DNA of 64,000 nucleotides from Curvularia sp. ZM96 (lineage: Eukaryota > Ascomycota > Dothideomycetes > Pleosporales > Pleosporaceae), in assembly GCA_022457065.1 (NCBI GenBank), contig JAJGBQ010000002.1, positions 4,464,001 through 4,528,000 on the forward strand. The letters are read 5' to 3'. Position numbers and translations under genes: made by a program. The notes below the pieces were generated by a model, which made no database searches, was not told the origin of the DNA, and worked only from the letters and a program-made list of their open reading frames with translations. This document shows, one piece after another, positions 12,481-22,721 of the stretch (position 1 is its first letter; every line of letters begins with the position of its first letter).

Positions 12481-12550
12481 CCACCGACACAACTCCACCG
12501 ACGCAACTCCACCGACGCAACTCCACCGACACAACTCCACCGATACACAC
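12481..12550 (+). repeat. 14-nt minisatellite, five copies
   Basis: The unit CCACCGACACAACT (with A/G variation at position 9) occurs four times in a row at 12481-12536 and a fifth, degenerate copy follows to 12550. It ends 47 bases before the ATG of the first F-box-like gene, so it probably lies in the 5' leader. The paralogous leader upstream of 14009 lacks it. Confidence 0.9.
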
Positions 12551-12597
12551 GACTAGCGGACACCCTGCACGCAGACGTAGACGACACTAGAAACACC

Positions 12598-13461
12598 ATG
12601 GCTATAGAGACGCCACACCTCCCGCCCGAGATCCTGCAAATGATATTTCGCAGGCTGAATCTCTACAATCGTAAGTCGTGCCCATGACGCTTCGGCTAGG
12701 GTGTTTGTATACTAACTCCAGTTATAGTCTTACGTTGCCAGCGAGTTTGCAAGACTTGGCGCGCGCACCTTCCAGGAAACGACCCGATACTCCGTCGTAG
12801 ATTGTTCACAAACTATCCGAGGGTTGACGATGATGAAGACAGCGACAACGACAGCCTTTACTGCGTTGATGAATATGGGCATCCATCGGACTTTGACCCA
12901 ACCTTCATAATTCCACTCAAGACAAGTGCCGAGATTGCTCGACGCCCGGATTCTCTTCCCTGTTTATCATATCGTTTGGAACTCGACCCACGTACTGACG
13001 TTTCGGATTGGAATGTCGCGCTGCCTCCACGTACTACGATTCATCCCATACTCAGACATCTGGAGAAAAATATGCACCTCATCAACAAATCCTTATTCAC
13101 GGACATGTCTGGCAAACCAACAAACGGGTTCGATTTCGAAACGTTGGAAGAATTCAACATGATGATTCAGGAGCTTGACGACACGTCGGAACAAGAAGAC
13201 GGTTCATGGAAGGACATGTTGTTATGTGTTCCGCCTATTCCATGGGCCTACATCATTTTCGAGCATGGCCCGCACCTCCGACGCGAGCGCACATACAAGC
13301 TATTCGCGGAGAATAAAGGGGGCGTAACTCTGGGCCAGTTCGCCAACGTCTTCCGTCAGGAATTGAGACTCATGGAGGAATGCATGGATTCTTTTCGTCT
13401 CAATGTGCAGTTATGCTGCATCTATTGTGGCGAGGAGCACCCCTACTGCGACTGCTCGTAA
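12598..13461 (+). CDS. F-box-like protein, tandem copy 1
   Basis: Exons 12598-12670 and 12728-13461 encode 268 residues. The N-terminus (LPPEILQMIFRRLNLYN, then LLRCQRVCKTWRAHL) is a typical F-box: Leu-Pro, an Ile-Phe helix and the conserved C-x-x-V-C-x-x-W. F-box proteins bind Skp1 and bring substrates to SCF ubiquitin ligases; the rest of this protein has no domain I recognise, so the target is unknown. The C-terminal part has a conserved patch (GSWKDMLLCVPP and VTLGQFANVFRQELRLME) shared with its downstream paralogue, and a terminal Cys/His cluster (CCIYCGEEHPYCDC). The intron has branch CTAAC; acceptors at 12721 and 12727 both keep frame, and 12727 is preferred because it matches the paralogue (LLRCQRV). 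Confidence 0.75.
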
Positions 13462-14008
13462 GGTAGATGGATGAGCTGAGGAAGTGAATAGACGAATTGG
13501 GAACGCAAGGGAGTGATTGGTGTAGATGAGAGAACGACATCACTGTGACTTTAGCCAATTTACGGTCACTGAATAAGGAATGAAGACAACAGAGGATGCA
13601 GATGTATATTACGAGCAATGTTTAAGGAGAGACCCAAAGCAACGATACTTCAACATAATTTGACGCCGAGATCTTCTTGCTATTCGAGCGATTGATAGTC
13701 AATGCGAGTACCTGGTAGTAGTACCAATTCCAATAAAAGTATTTGATATGGGGCAAATATGGGGCTTCCGATACCGCTAATGAAGGCGGTTTGCTCTAAA
13801 GACAGCTGATCCAATAGTAGAGTAGACTTTGGCCTGCGCGTGGTCAGGTCGCTTCACGGTCACTTTCACCTTCGTTCTCACATTGTAAACAAACATTTGA
13901 TGGCGCAGCGACATATTACTGTATTTGCCTCAACCTTTCTACTGTATTAACTCTTCTGCTTCAACAATACAACGCTACCAATATACCTGCACGCAACCAG
14001 CGAACATT
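13462..14008. other. Spacer between tandem F-box copies
   Basis: Holds the 3' flank of copy 1 and the duplicated promoter of copy 2 (13768-13943). No other gene is seen. Confidence 0.6.
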
Positions 14009-14633
14009 ATGGCTTGCGACACGGCATATATACCATCCGAGATCTTGCAAATGATTTTCCAGAATCTGGATTTCTACGATCTGTTGCGTTGCCAGCGTGT
14101 GCAGAACCTGGCACGCATACCTTCCCGGAAAAGACCCGACGCTCCGCGAAAAGCTGTTTTTGATTTATCCAGGGGTCGGCAAGAACAGTGGCTGCCAAAA
14201 CTGCAATGACTTAATATTCTGGCTGGACACAATCAGCCACTGTCGCCAATCTCCGGAAGACCCTACTGTACTATTACGCATGCAGGTCGATCTCGTGGAC
14301 GAGCGATTTGCATGCGATCGCAAGTATCATCCTATACTTGAAGACCTATACAAAAACATAAATCTAAGAAGCATCATCCAAACGCTCAACAATACGACAC
14401 AGCACGGCTCTTGGAAAGATACGCTCTTATTCATTCCCCCTTGTCCACGGGTTGAAATCGCCCTTTTCTATATCCCGGCTGAACCAGCCGACGCCTTATA
14501 TATAATCCGCGCGAAAGATGGCATTGGCGTAACTCTAGGTGAGCTCGCCGAAGTTTTCCGTGAGCATTTTAAAGTCATGGAGCAAGGTGTTAGGTCCCAT
14601 CATTCCCTGGAAATTTTCGAGACAACTCCATGA
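14009..14633 (+). pseudogene. Frameshifted F-box-like paralogue, tandem copy 2
   Basis: From the ATG at 14009 the frame gives an F-box start (IPSEILQMIFQNLDFYDLLR, then CQRV) clearly homologous to copy 1. At about 14096-14101 two bases are missing relative to copy 1, and the homologous protein continues in another frame (CRTWHAYLPGKDPTLREKLF) to the stop at 14631-14633, retaining GSWKDTLLFIPPCP and VTLGELAEVFREHFKVME. No ATG opens this second frame near the junction and no intron of plausible size reconciles the frames, so the gene looks broken. It also lacks exactly the intron found in copy 1. A truncated protein starting further down (Met at 14281) is possible but would have no F-box. Confidence 0.75.
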
Positions 14634-16122
14634 GTTCAAAAAGGGGGTGGAAAAATTTGGAAATGGAGAGGGTGTGAGGCAGGCGAGACAAATGCCTTCC
14701 CTCGACTTCAGCCAGTTTGAGATTGCTGAATAATGACTGCGTATAATTGAGGATGGGGATACATGGCAGGATACTGGCCAAAGAGCAACTTGACAGTAAC
14801 AACAGTTATATATATTTAGATGTTCGGATTACCTTGCAACGAAGGACAGCTCCTATTGGGCCTGACTTCAGGTCAACTAAAAAAGCTACATCCTCGCTTG
14901 AGGTTAACTTCCATCATCCGAGGCAGATACACAGTGTCGAAATACTACTATTTACTCTATCACGCTTAGTTATAGTAGTTACATCTCCTTGACATCGAAC
15001 CCTTTCGTTGAAACTAGGAATAGGTGAGACAAAACTGCGCAGATAAAGTCCCACATGCTAGAATTGTATGCTATAGCTCATTCTCATATTGGTATCTTTT
15101 CATCATGTACTAAAGGAAGCGTAGGTAACTTGTCTAGCGTGTAGAGTCGCTAGTGCTATCAGGAGCAGAATTCAACTGCTTTTAACCTTGCTTGCGACAT
15201 TCTTGAAAAGGCGCAGGGTGTCAAAGATAATAGCGATTGTTAGGAGCTAAATTCATAGCACTAGATAGGACAGAAGAGTAACTAACTATTCAAAGAAATA
15301 CACAGACAAATTATGCCTTGATCATTTAGCTCTTTGTCCGGGATGAGAACTATCGGGAAATATGCATAGTATCTCATTCTTTCGGATTATGGTAGTGTTT
15401 AATAGGAAAGAAAATATCTCACAATTCAAAATAGGAACCAACGATATCAAGTTGTGCGTTGCCCAGTCAAGGAATCCACTAATATTCACGGTTGCCAGGG
15501 GCCGCATTCAACATTCATCCTGAAATATGTATTGTGAGCTAATATAAGTATGATGTGCATGAACTGATGTGCACATATCAACAACCATGCCTATAATCCC
15601 GACTGCATGGCTTGAACGTAATCTAATTTGAGAACATGTCATGCTTGGAATAAAAATAGGGGCTGAGAGAATAGGTGAGATGGTAGGAGAGCACGAGTTT
15701 ATCTGTACCGTAGTGTTGGAATCTCGGGGTTTATGCAGAGGTGTTGTACCGTTAGTTGGTGGGGGCGTCAAGGTTACTATTACTGGTACCTAGAAGCCAA
15801 TCACCGCGCCTATGTAACAGTTGTGCTCGTCAGAGGATTGTTACTAAAACTCTTGGAAAACCAGCCATTAAACATATGCTTTGTTGGTCATTCTGAGTAT
15901 ACCTGTAAAGAGAAAGCTACAATTTGAAGATGTGAGCTGTGGAGCTGGAGAGGAGCAGTCTCGACCCCCGCATCCAAGGAACCAATGACGTCGCAAAGTC
16001 CCCGCAGACCTCCACCGGCATCGACGTCGCACCGCGTCCGCAGCCCACCTCCACACGTGCAACCGCACTCGTAAATACACACACAAAACACATCCTCAGT
16101 CGGCCTTGCGTGCAGACCAGCC
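14634..16122. other. AT-rich gene-poor stretch
   Basis: About 1.5 kb between the broken F-box copy and VPS25. The 14.75-15.75 kb part is visibly AT- and TpA-rich with short scattered stop codons in every frame, like a decayed repeat altered by RIP, but no transposase motif or long terminal repeat is recognisable. The last 200 bases, C-rich, are the leader of VPS25. Confidence 0.45.
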
Positions 16123-16761
16123 ATGGCAGCAACATCGTCCTACCCGCCGCCCGGCGCTCCCCCCGCATCCTCGACTACGTCTCCCAACTCGACCTTTACC
16201 TTCCCCCCACACTACTCGTTCCCGCCCTTCTTCACGCTCCAACCCGTCGCCAGCACACGCAGCTCACAACTCGCCTCGTGGTCGACCCTCATCCAATCCT
16301 ACTGCCGGCACAACCGCATCTTCACGTTGACGCTCATCGACGCGCTCAACACGCCCCTCTTCAGCAACGCCTCGCTCCGCCGCAGCCTCTCCCTGCGCGA
16401 TGCAAAAGCCATCCTGAGCTACATGGCGTCGCCCGAAGGCGGCAACCGCGCCGAGTTCATCACATCTGGCAGCAAGAAGAGTGGGAAAGCGGGCGACGAC
16501 ACCGAAGGCGCAAAAGTGTGGGTTTACTGGCGCAGGCCGGAAGAGTGGGCTGCTGCGCTGGAGGAGTGGGTGGAGCGGACGGGGCAGAAGGGCACGGTGC
16601 TTACGCTGTATGAGATTGTGGAGGGGGATGCGTCGACCAAGGAGGAGTTTTATGGTATGGATTTGGAGTTGTTGCAGAAGAGTTTGGCGGTGTGTGTGAA
16701 GAGGGGGAAGGCGCAGGTGTTTGGGAGTGGAGGGGAGGGAGAGGGTGTGAAGTTTTTCTGA
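16123..16761 (+). CDS. vps25: ESCRT-II subunit VPS25
   Basis: Vps25 is the subunit present twice in ESCRT-II; it binds Vps20 of ESCRT-III and serves sorting of ubiquitinated membrane proteins into multivesicular bodies at the endosome. The 212-residue, intronless protein has the two winged-helix domains of the family: the N-terminal PPxY-type stretch HYSFPPFFTLQP followed by W-x-x-LIQSYCRHNRIF, and the second domain with VWVYWRRPEEWAAALEEWV, GTVLTLYEIVEGD, and the terminal GVKFF. The first 27 residues are a low-complexity Pro/Ser extension, longer than in yeast. All hallmark blocks are present in order, so identification is secure. GC-rich codon use is like that of other housekeeping genes here. 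Confidence 0.96.
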   Translation: MAATSSYPPPGAPPASSTTSPNSTFTFPPHYSFPPFFTLQPVASTRSSQLASWSTLIQSYCRHNRIFTLTLIDALNTPLFSNASLRRSLSLRDAKAILSYMASPEGGNRAEFITSGSKKSGKAGDDTEGAKVWVYWRRPEEWAAALEEWVERTGQKGTVLTLYEIVEGDASTKEEFYGMDLELLQKSLAVCVKRGKAQVFGSGGEGEGVKFF

Positions 16762-19134
16762 GGTGGGAGAGAGTGCGTGGAAGGAGAGGTTAGATGCGAA
16801 TGATACCCAAAGGAATGAATGGATTTGCATGTCATGTTGGATGGGACTTTGGATGAGGCGGGGAGCCTGTGTGACTCGGAGCGAGCCATAGGATTCTTTT
16901 CCACCAAGTTGGAATTTCCTTATGGCATTTCTGTTATACCCAACTACTGTTCCACGCAATACAAGACTAGTGTGACGCTAATAGCATAGATGAAAAGTAA
17001 GCACCGTCTCGTCAGATATACACCTACTTACTATATCCGCCGGAGCTTTGCAGAACTACAACACGCCATCTCGACGCTGGTGAATCTTATCCAAGACCTT
17101 TCTAAAAAGAAGGAGAAACGATAGTTCTCGTCGGACGAGCCAGCCAAGGCCGAAGAACCAAACAAGGGCCTAAGAAATTCTCCGGCGCAGATGCCAAGAC
17201 GCGGCCGTGACGAGTATGGCAATGCGTTAGACTTTGGTGTGCGGTGCGGAGAAAAGAAAAAGTCTTCCGCCGGAAGAAAAGTGAACCAGCCAGTTCAGTT
17301 TTGCCCGAGGCCCGATTGGTGTATCTTGCATTGACTACGGAGATGTCAACGTGGGTACCTAGATAAGGGACAATGTTCAAACAGGCATTGTCAGAAGATG
17401 GACGGTTGGAAGGAGAGAGAGAGGAGACGGATGGAAGAGAGTTGCCTGTTTTGTTCGGCAATTACAAATCAGTGGAGTTTGGTATAGCGGCCGAGAAGAG
17501 GGGGTTGGGCACTGGTGTATAGCGCCGTGAATGGTGTTGAAACGGAGTTTTTTGGGACTCGTAACGGACACCGGGTCGGGGGAGAAGTCGATTGGTGACG
17601 GCCAAGGCAAGATGTTCAAGCATTGCAAACCTGAAGCTTGGCAGGTGGAAAGTCGGCGGGGGATATTAGCCGTAGCAGAAGAGCGCATTTGGTTTTCCTA
17701 TAGACTAGAGACTAGCATCGTCACGATTGTCTTGGAGATGGGGTCTGCGACACTTTGTACGACAAAGATGACACTACGTGTGGTGTTGATCTGACCAATG
17801 GTTAGAGGTTGGTAAGAGGGTAGTGTAGCCTCAGGATAGTAACGACTCTGTTCGTGGTAGGTGTAGCGCGAGTTTGGCCTCTCGTGGCGCCAAACATGAG
17901 GCATCTTCGCGTTCATGACAAATTGTTGACTGGAGATGTAGGCACTCAAGCTTTGGATGGGATTGTGGATCAGAGGCAAGAAAGAGATCGCCGCGACACA
18001 GCATGGGAGCGGGCCGTGTCGACTAGTGTGCACCAGGAAAAGACTCGGGCCTTGGGGAGCACGGGACATGGGTTAGCGGTGCTGGATTTGCTTTGGGTTG
18101 TCAGGCTGGCATAAGCCAAGGCGATTTAGATTGCGACGAAATAGCATGGTGTCTGCGAAGTAGGATGAGGAGCGCATGGATAGCCATGGCTGTGCAAGTG
18201 GCGAGGAGAGAAGAGAGGGCGATTAGAGGAGATGGAGGCGCGGCAGTTGGTTGCATAAAGGGCGGTAGAGCGACGCCAAGGATCTGGTTTGGAGCTCCAC
18301 TACGTGGAGCAGGCGGCCATTGATTGCGGGGAGTGCTCTAAGGCTTTGAGACGGAGCGGCGATGGCTCGACAATATGCGCTGCAACCATGGACGGAAGCT
18401 CAGGCAGGCCAGACTCTGGAGCGTGGTTGCGCCGACCACAACAAGAGACGGCTGACGTTTGCAGGTCCAAGTCGCGCCATGCCGGATTGGGCAGGGTGCA
18501 GGACAACGCAGCAAGGCCGGAGGAAAAGTCGAGTGTCGCACAGGGTCGCTGCTCCACTCGCGCCGGGGGCAGGCAGGGCCAGGGCAACCGGCGGTGTCGT
18601 GTGGCGAAGCTGGAGATGAAGGATAATAGTACACAGGAGTACTGTGTAGTATGTGTATAGCAGCAACGAGGGCCAGATGAGACAGCGCGCGGGATAATTT
18701 TAGCCAGGAACCTCATTTCCCGTGGCAGGGACGGGCCCAATCAGGCCCAGGCATAACGGCGCCTCGCGGCCGGGCTCTCCCTGGCGAGCTTGGGCTAGGC
18801 GATGCTCCTGTGCCTGCGCTCCTTCCTCGCGCGCGTGTCGCAGCTGCCCCCAATCGATCGTGCCTTCCTTCTTCTACGACGTGTGCGGCCCTCGCAGCTT
18901 CCCTACCCACTACGCTCTTTTTGCATGCCGCGAGCCCGCCCGCCCTTTCCTTTCCCCGCCTGTGCCTGCCTCCGTCGTCGCTCCACCCACTGCAAACAAA
19001 CACCGGTCCCGTCCCAAACCTCCATGCCGCGCATGGCCTAGTCAACCTGCGCGTCTCCACGTCAATATATCCACGGTCCCCGCCCTTGCTGTCCATCCTC
19101 TACCGACCACGGCACAGACTGTGTCTCCAAAGCA
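16762..19134. other. Intergenic region, no gene supported
   Basis: 2.4 kb between VPS25 and the SH3 protein gene. A minus-strand frame of 123 codons at 17698-18069 and a 146-codon one at 18300-18740 have no recognisable domain and no convincing splice partners. From about 18.8 kb the plus strand is C/T-rich, suggesting the promoter and leader of the SH3 gene. GC-rich self-complementary sequence lies near 18750-18800. Confidence 0.45.
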
Positions 19135-21091
19135 ATGTCCCCATGCCCGCCTGGCCATGATGCTCGCCATCCACACTGCTCCGGACTGCGCTGTCGATCA
19201 CCTAGCTCCGCCCGTCGCCAGAAGCAACTACGCCTAGGCACAAAAGCCGCCGCCGCGGCTCTTCTGGCTACCTTTGCCGCTTCACTGCCTTCGACAATGG
19301 CACAGCAGGGCTGCGTGTCGCTCCAGGGCTCAACCACCTGCCCGGCCTTTGCCTCGGCTTCAGTCAACACCAATCTGACTGGCAACTTGTACGTCGAGCG
19401 CGGCCCATGTAGCCCTACCTGAACAACCGTTAACCGCAAGCAGTCCCTTCCTCAAGTTCGTGTCAAACACCCAGTCTTTCGACCAGGGCCTGCAAAACTA
19501 CATAGAGACCGGTTACGCGCAGCGACAGTCAGTTCTCTCGCCCTGCACACGGTTGCATAGCTCGTGACAAAACTGACCTCTCTCCAGATTCGAAGATATC
19601 CTGGGCTGCTCAAGCGTCAACCTTACCAACACCACCAATCTCTATGCTCGCTTTACGACAACAGTCTTGTGTAATGCTATTGTCCAGTCATCCAAGCAGT
19701 CGTGTGGTCTCAGCGACCAAGCGGCGACACCACTGTGCGCTGATGCATGCGTACGTTGATTGGACCCTCAAGCTAGACCGCAGTACTCACCGTGTATACA
19801 GGCCGATTTTGCTATCAGTGAACAGGTGATAATATCAAGTCCCGACCTGTGTGGCACCCCAGGCAACAACGCGATCCCTCAGATCCGTTCCGACTTTACC
19901 CGTTGTTCCAACCCTGCAGATGCGCTCAGCAACACTTGCATCGAAGCCGTGAAAAACGAGCCCACCGAATGTGGTTTCCAAAATAACCTCCAAGGACTTT
20001 GCCTCTTTTGCTCAAAGAGCACCACCAACTCGACCGATACCTGCTGTGTTAATGCCAACGTCGAAGCCCGTTGCCAAGGCGTCCACCTCCCTACCACCGT
20101 GTCCATGCCGCCCGTCTTCCCAACAGGTACCTCGTCTGCCTCACCAAGCGCTACAGGTGGGGGAGCATCCGGTGGTCAAAGATCAGGAAACGGCCTTTCA
20201 GGAGGTGCCATCGCAGGCATTGTTATTGGATCCCTCATCGGTGCTGCCCTAGTAATCGCCGCCGTCATCTTCTGCTGCATGCGGATGCGTCAAAAGAAGT
20301 ATAGCCAGGCCGGCAGTGTTTTCAACACCCCATCGCCATCACGACATCACTCCTCCAAAGGAAATATTCCCCCTCCCATGGCATTTGGTGGTGACGGCAA
20401 CCATTCGGCCACTATGCTCCCAGGCGCCCGAGTCCAGCGTATGTCGGCCTTGGAGGAAGCTGCGTCGCTAGCCGACCACAGCGATAGGGGTGCTCGTCTG
20501 ACTGCGTATGGTGGCTCTCAGATTGGTGCCTATGACTCGCCGGAATCCATTCGTGGTGCTCTGGCTGCTGGACTTCCAAAGCGCCAGGGTTCTCTATCAA
20601 GTCACTCGGCCCTGGGAACAAACTCTTCGCCCTTTTCCGGTTCTGGCCAGTCCCGCAGCTTGTCTAGTCCAGATGGCCTTACTTCCGCCCAGTCCGAACA
20701 GCTACAATTCTTCAAGGATTACTACTCCCAGGACGATATCCACCCCAATGACACTGTTGCCACGCTTTGGGCCTACCAGCCTCGCGCTGGAGATGAGTTT
20801 GAGCTGGAGAGAGGTGACATGCTCAAGGTCGTGGGCATCTGGGATGATGGCTGGGCTACAGGCGTTAGGCTATCTGAGACGGCAGAGCAATGGGAGGCAC
20901 GAAAAGCCGAACAACGCGACTCGGGTGTGAGCAACGGAAGTGGACGACTGCCAGTAGAGGACAGCGAGATCAAGGCCTTCCCCTTGGTCTGCGTCTGCTT
21001 GCCGCAGCACTGGCGAAAGACCATTGAGGGCGACAGCGCTGCCCTTGGAGGGCACCGCAGTCGAGGTGATCGAGCACCTCCGAGCCCTTAA
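19135..21091 (+). CDS. Single-pass membrane protein with cytoplasmic SH3 domain
   Basis: Exons 19135-19388, 19444-19527, 19588-19750 and 19802-21091 encode 596 residues. A hydrophobic signal core (AAAAALLATFAASLPSTMA, about residues 38-56) precedes a Cys-rich extracellular region with many N-glycosylation sites; a Gly/Ser-rich stalk leads to one membrane span (about 303-325), then RMRQKK. The cytoplasmic part ends in an SH3 domain near 484-568 (TVATLWAYQPRAGDEFELE, then WDDGWATGVRL). This layout is known from fungal cell-surface SH3 proteins (Fus1-like), which connect the surface to polarity or MAPK signalling; the role here is inferred. The start is uncertain: an unusually long n-region precedes the signal core. 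The extreme C-terminus may be shifted out of its ancestral frame near 21044. Confidence 0.8.
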
Positions 21092-22721
21092 TGATGCTCT
21101 TTGTGTCTGGTCTGCTAATCTTCCCTAGTTTCGTCTACTCCGTGGCAGTCCCCACCCTACAAACGACTCTGCAGGGGCGAGAGCCGTGTTGTGTCTGCAC
21201 CGCCATCCTCCATGACACGGCCGCTACTCACAGGGACGCCGGAGGTTCACTCTACTCTCTAGGTTCCAGCACACCTCCTGGCCTTGTCCACAAACCGTAA
21301 TGCCGCCACGATTATGTCTGTTCACGCGCTGTTTCTATTTCCGCATCTCACCCCATGATCCTCTAGTTATCGGCCCCCCTCACCCGGCTAGGATTTTCCT
21401 CTCGTGCGCTGGCTATTTGGCGTCTCCGGTTCCATGACGCCACACAACCCGGTCCGCGGCCCATACTTTCCTATTTGCTTTTTCTCTTCTCGAATGGTTC
21501 TGGCCAAGAGAGATGGAAGCCTGCCTGTGCGCCTAGTGTCTAATTCGCTCTTTAATCCGCAACGCAAAGCTTCATCTGACGTAACCACACATCCGCTCGA
21601 CCGCTTTGACTACTACCCAATACCACCACCATCCACATCTGTAAATCACGCCAATCCAGCAACTCACGACTATCTTCTCGGTCGATTTACATTTTCTCTG
21701 TCCGTTCTATACCCCAATTGCATGGACGGCCATGTGATGAACTTTTCTTCTTCTTGTTTTTCTCTTTTCGCTTCTGATGGGCTGTTGTCGCAGAGAGAAC
21801 CAACCCATTGTGCTGGAAAGCAAGTTAATTGTACATACGGACCTTGTTTGCTTTTCAGAGCCTCTCTCTCTGCGCTCCAGGGAAATGGGCTAATGTTTGT
21901 TTGTCTTTTCTTTTCTGATATACATATATATAGAGATATATCTATGATATATTCCATTTGTCTTGAATACTTTGGGTTGGGGAACAGCGGCTTGTTGATG
22001 TAGTTGTAGCGCGAGTTTTTTCGTTCCTTCTGTTATCGGGTGTGAGCAAAGAAAAGTGGTGAGGTGCAAGGGAGAGACGAGGGATGGAGCGTGCGTGTGC
22101 AGAGATTGTTGATGGTTTTGCATTGCGTCTTTTGGAAATAGTCGGGGGGCGTGAAGGGGTCGAATAGACTTTATGGGAAATATTGGCGGTATCTGGCTTC
22201 TTTTGTTCTTCCACTTTGCTTGTATCGTGATATCGCTGCTCTACATCTCTTTCTTTAAAAACAAAACAAAACAGGGTTACAACGGGATATTCTTGTTGAT
22301 TTGCTACTCCTTCTGTTCCGCTGACACTGTAAGCATGTCTTCAGGGATATTCGTCTGTTAGCATGAGTGTGAGAGATTGAGATTAGGAGGAAGTATATGC
22401 GACAAAAATTTCCGTTAATTCGTATCTATATATACTTTCATCATCAGTGCAATGCCGTCTTTTGCTTTGCCCGTGTGTTTCTTTCGTCTCCATTATCATC
22501 TGCACCACGCTCATGTCGTGACACAATCGCTACCTCCCAAAATTTCTGGCATGCGTGTAACTTGCAAGCAAAAACAAAACTTGCTCTATCACCAACTTTC
22601 CACCCGCTTTTGGCGTATCCAACTCCAACTTTTGACAGCAGAATCCAACCCATTATCATCGGCAGCAGCAGCAAAGGGGTATATCCCATGTACGTGTGTC
22701 CACGCTCTCAGTTTCTTTTTC
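21092..22721. other. Convergent 3' region between SH3 gene and C2H2 gene
   Basis: T-rich sequence on both sides, consistent with 3' untranslated regions of two convergent genes. A 199-codon plus-strand frame at 21404-22003 is Phe/Ser-rich with no domain and looks like chance reading of T-rich sequence. No gene supported. Confidence 0.5.

Larger units (their letters stand above)
11675..12597. other. Intergenic region with MITE-like element and minisatellite leader
   Basis: Between APQ12 and the first F-box-like gene there is no coding sequence I can support. It contains the 241-bp inverted-repeat element at 12007-12247, promoter sequence duplicated again upstream of the second F-box copy, and a 14-nt minisatellite at 12481-12550. 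These are listed separately. Confidence 0.6.
12317..14735 (+). repeat. Tandem duplication containing two F-box-like genes
   Basis: Promoter blocks repeat in order: CCGATACCGCT at 12317 and 13768, GCGCGTGGTCAGGTC soon after in both, CACTTTCAC with ATTGTA and CAAACATTTG, then GCCTCAA-CTTTCTACT ending at 12463 and 13943. The coding parts are homologous, and an ungapped 29-bp block after the genes matches at 22 of 29 positions (13547-13575 and 14704-14732). The duplication therefore covered promoter, gene and 3' flank and is a DNA-level event, old enough for extensive divergence. Confidence 0.8.

Noticed and set aside
14750..15900. Possible transposon relic
   Set aside because: AT-rich and stop-ridden, but I could find no terminal repeats, transposase or reverse-transcriptase motifs to name it.
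17698..18069. 123-codon minus-strand frame with hydrophobic segments
   Set aside because: No supporting exons, no family resemblance, and neighbouring frames are of similar length.
21404..22003. 199-codon frame on the plus strand after the SH3 gene
   Set aside because: Phe/Ser/Leu-rich composition follows T-rich 3' sequence; no domain or splice context.
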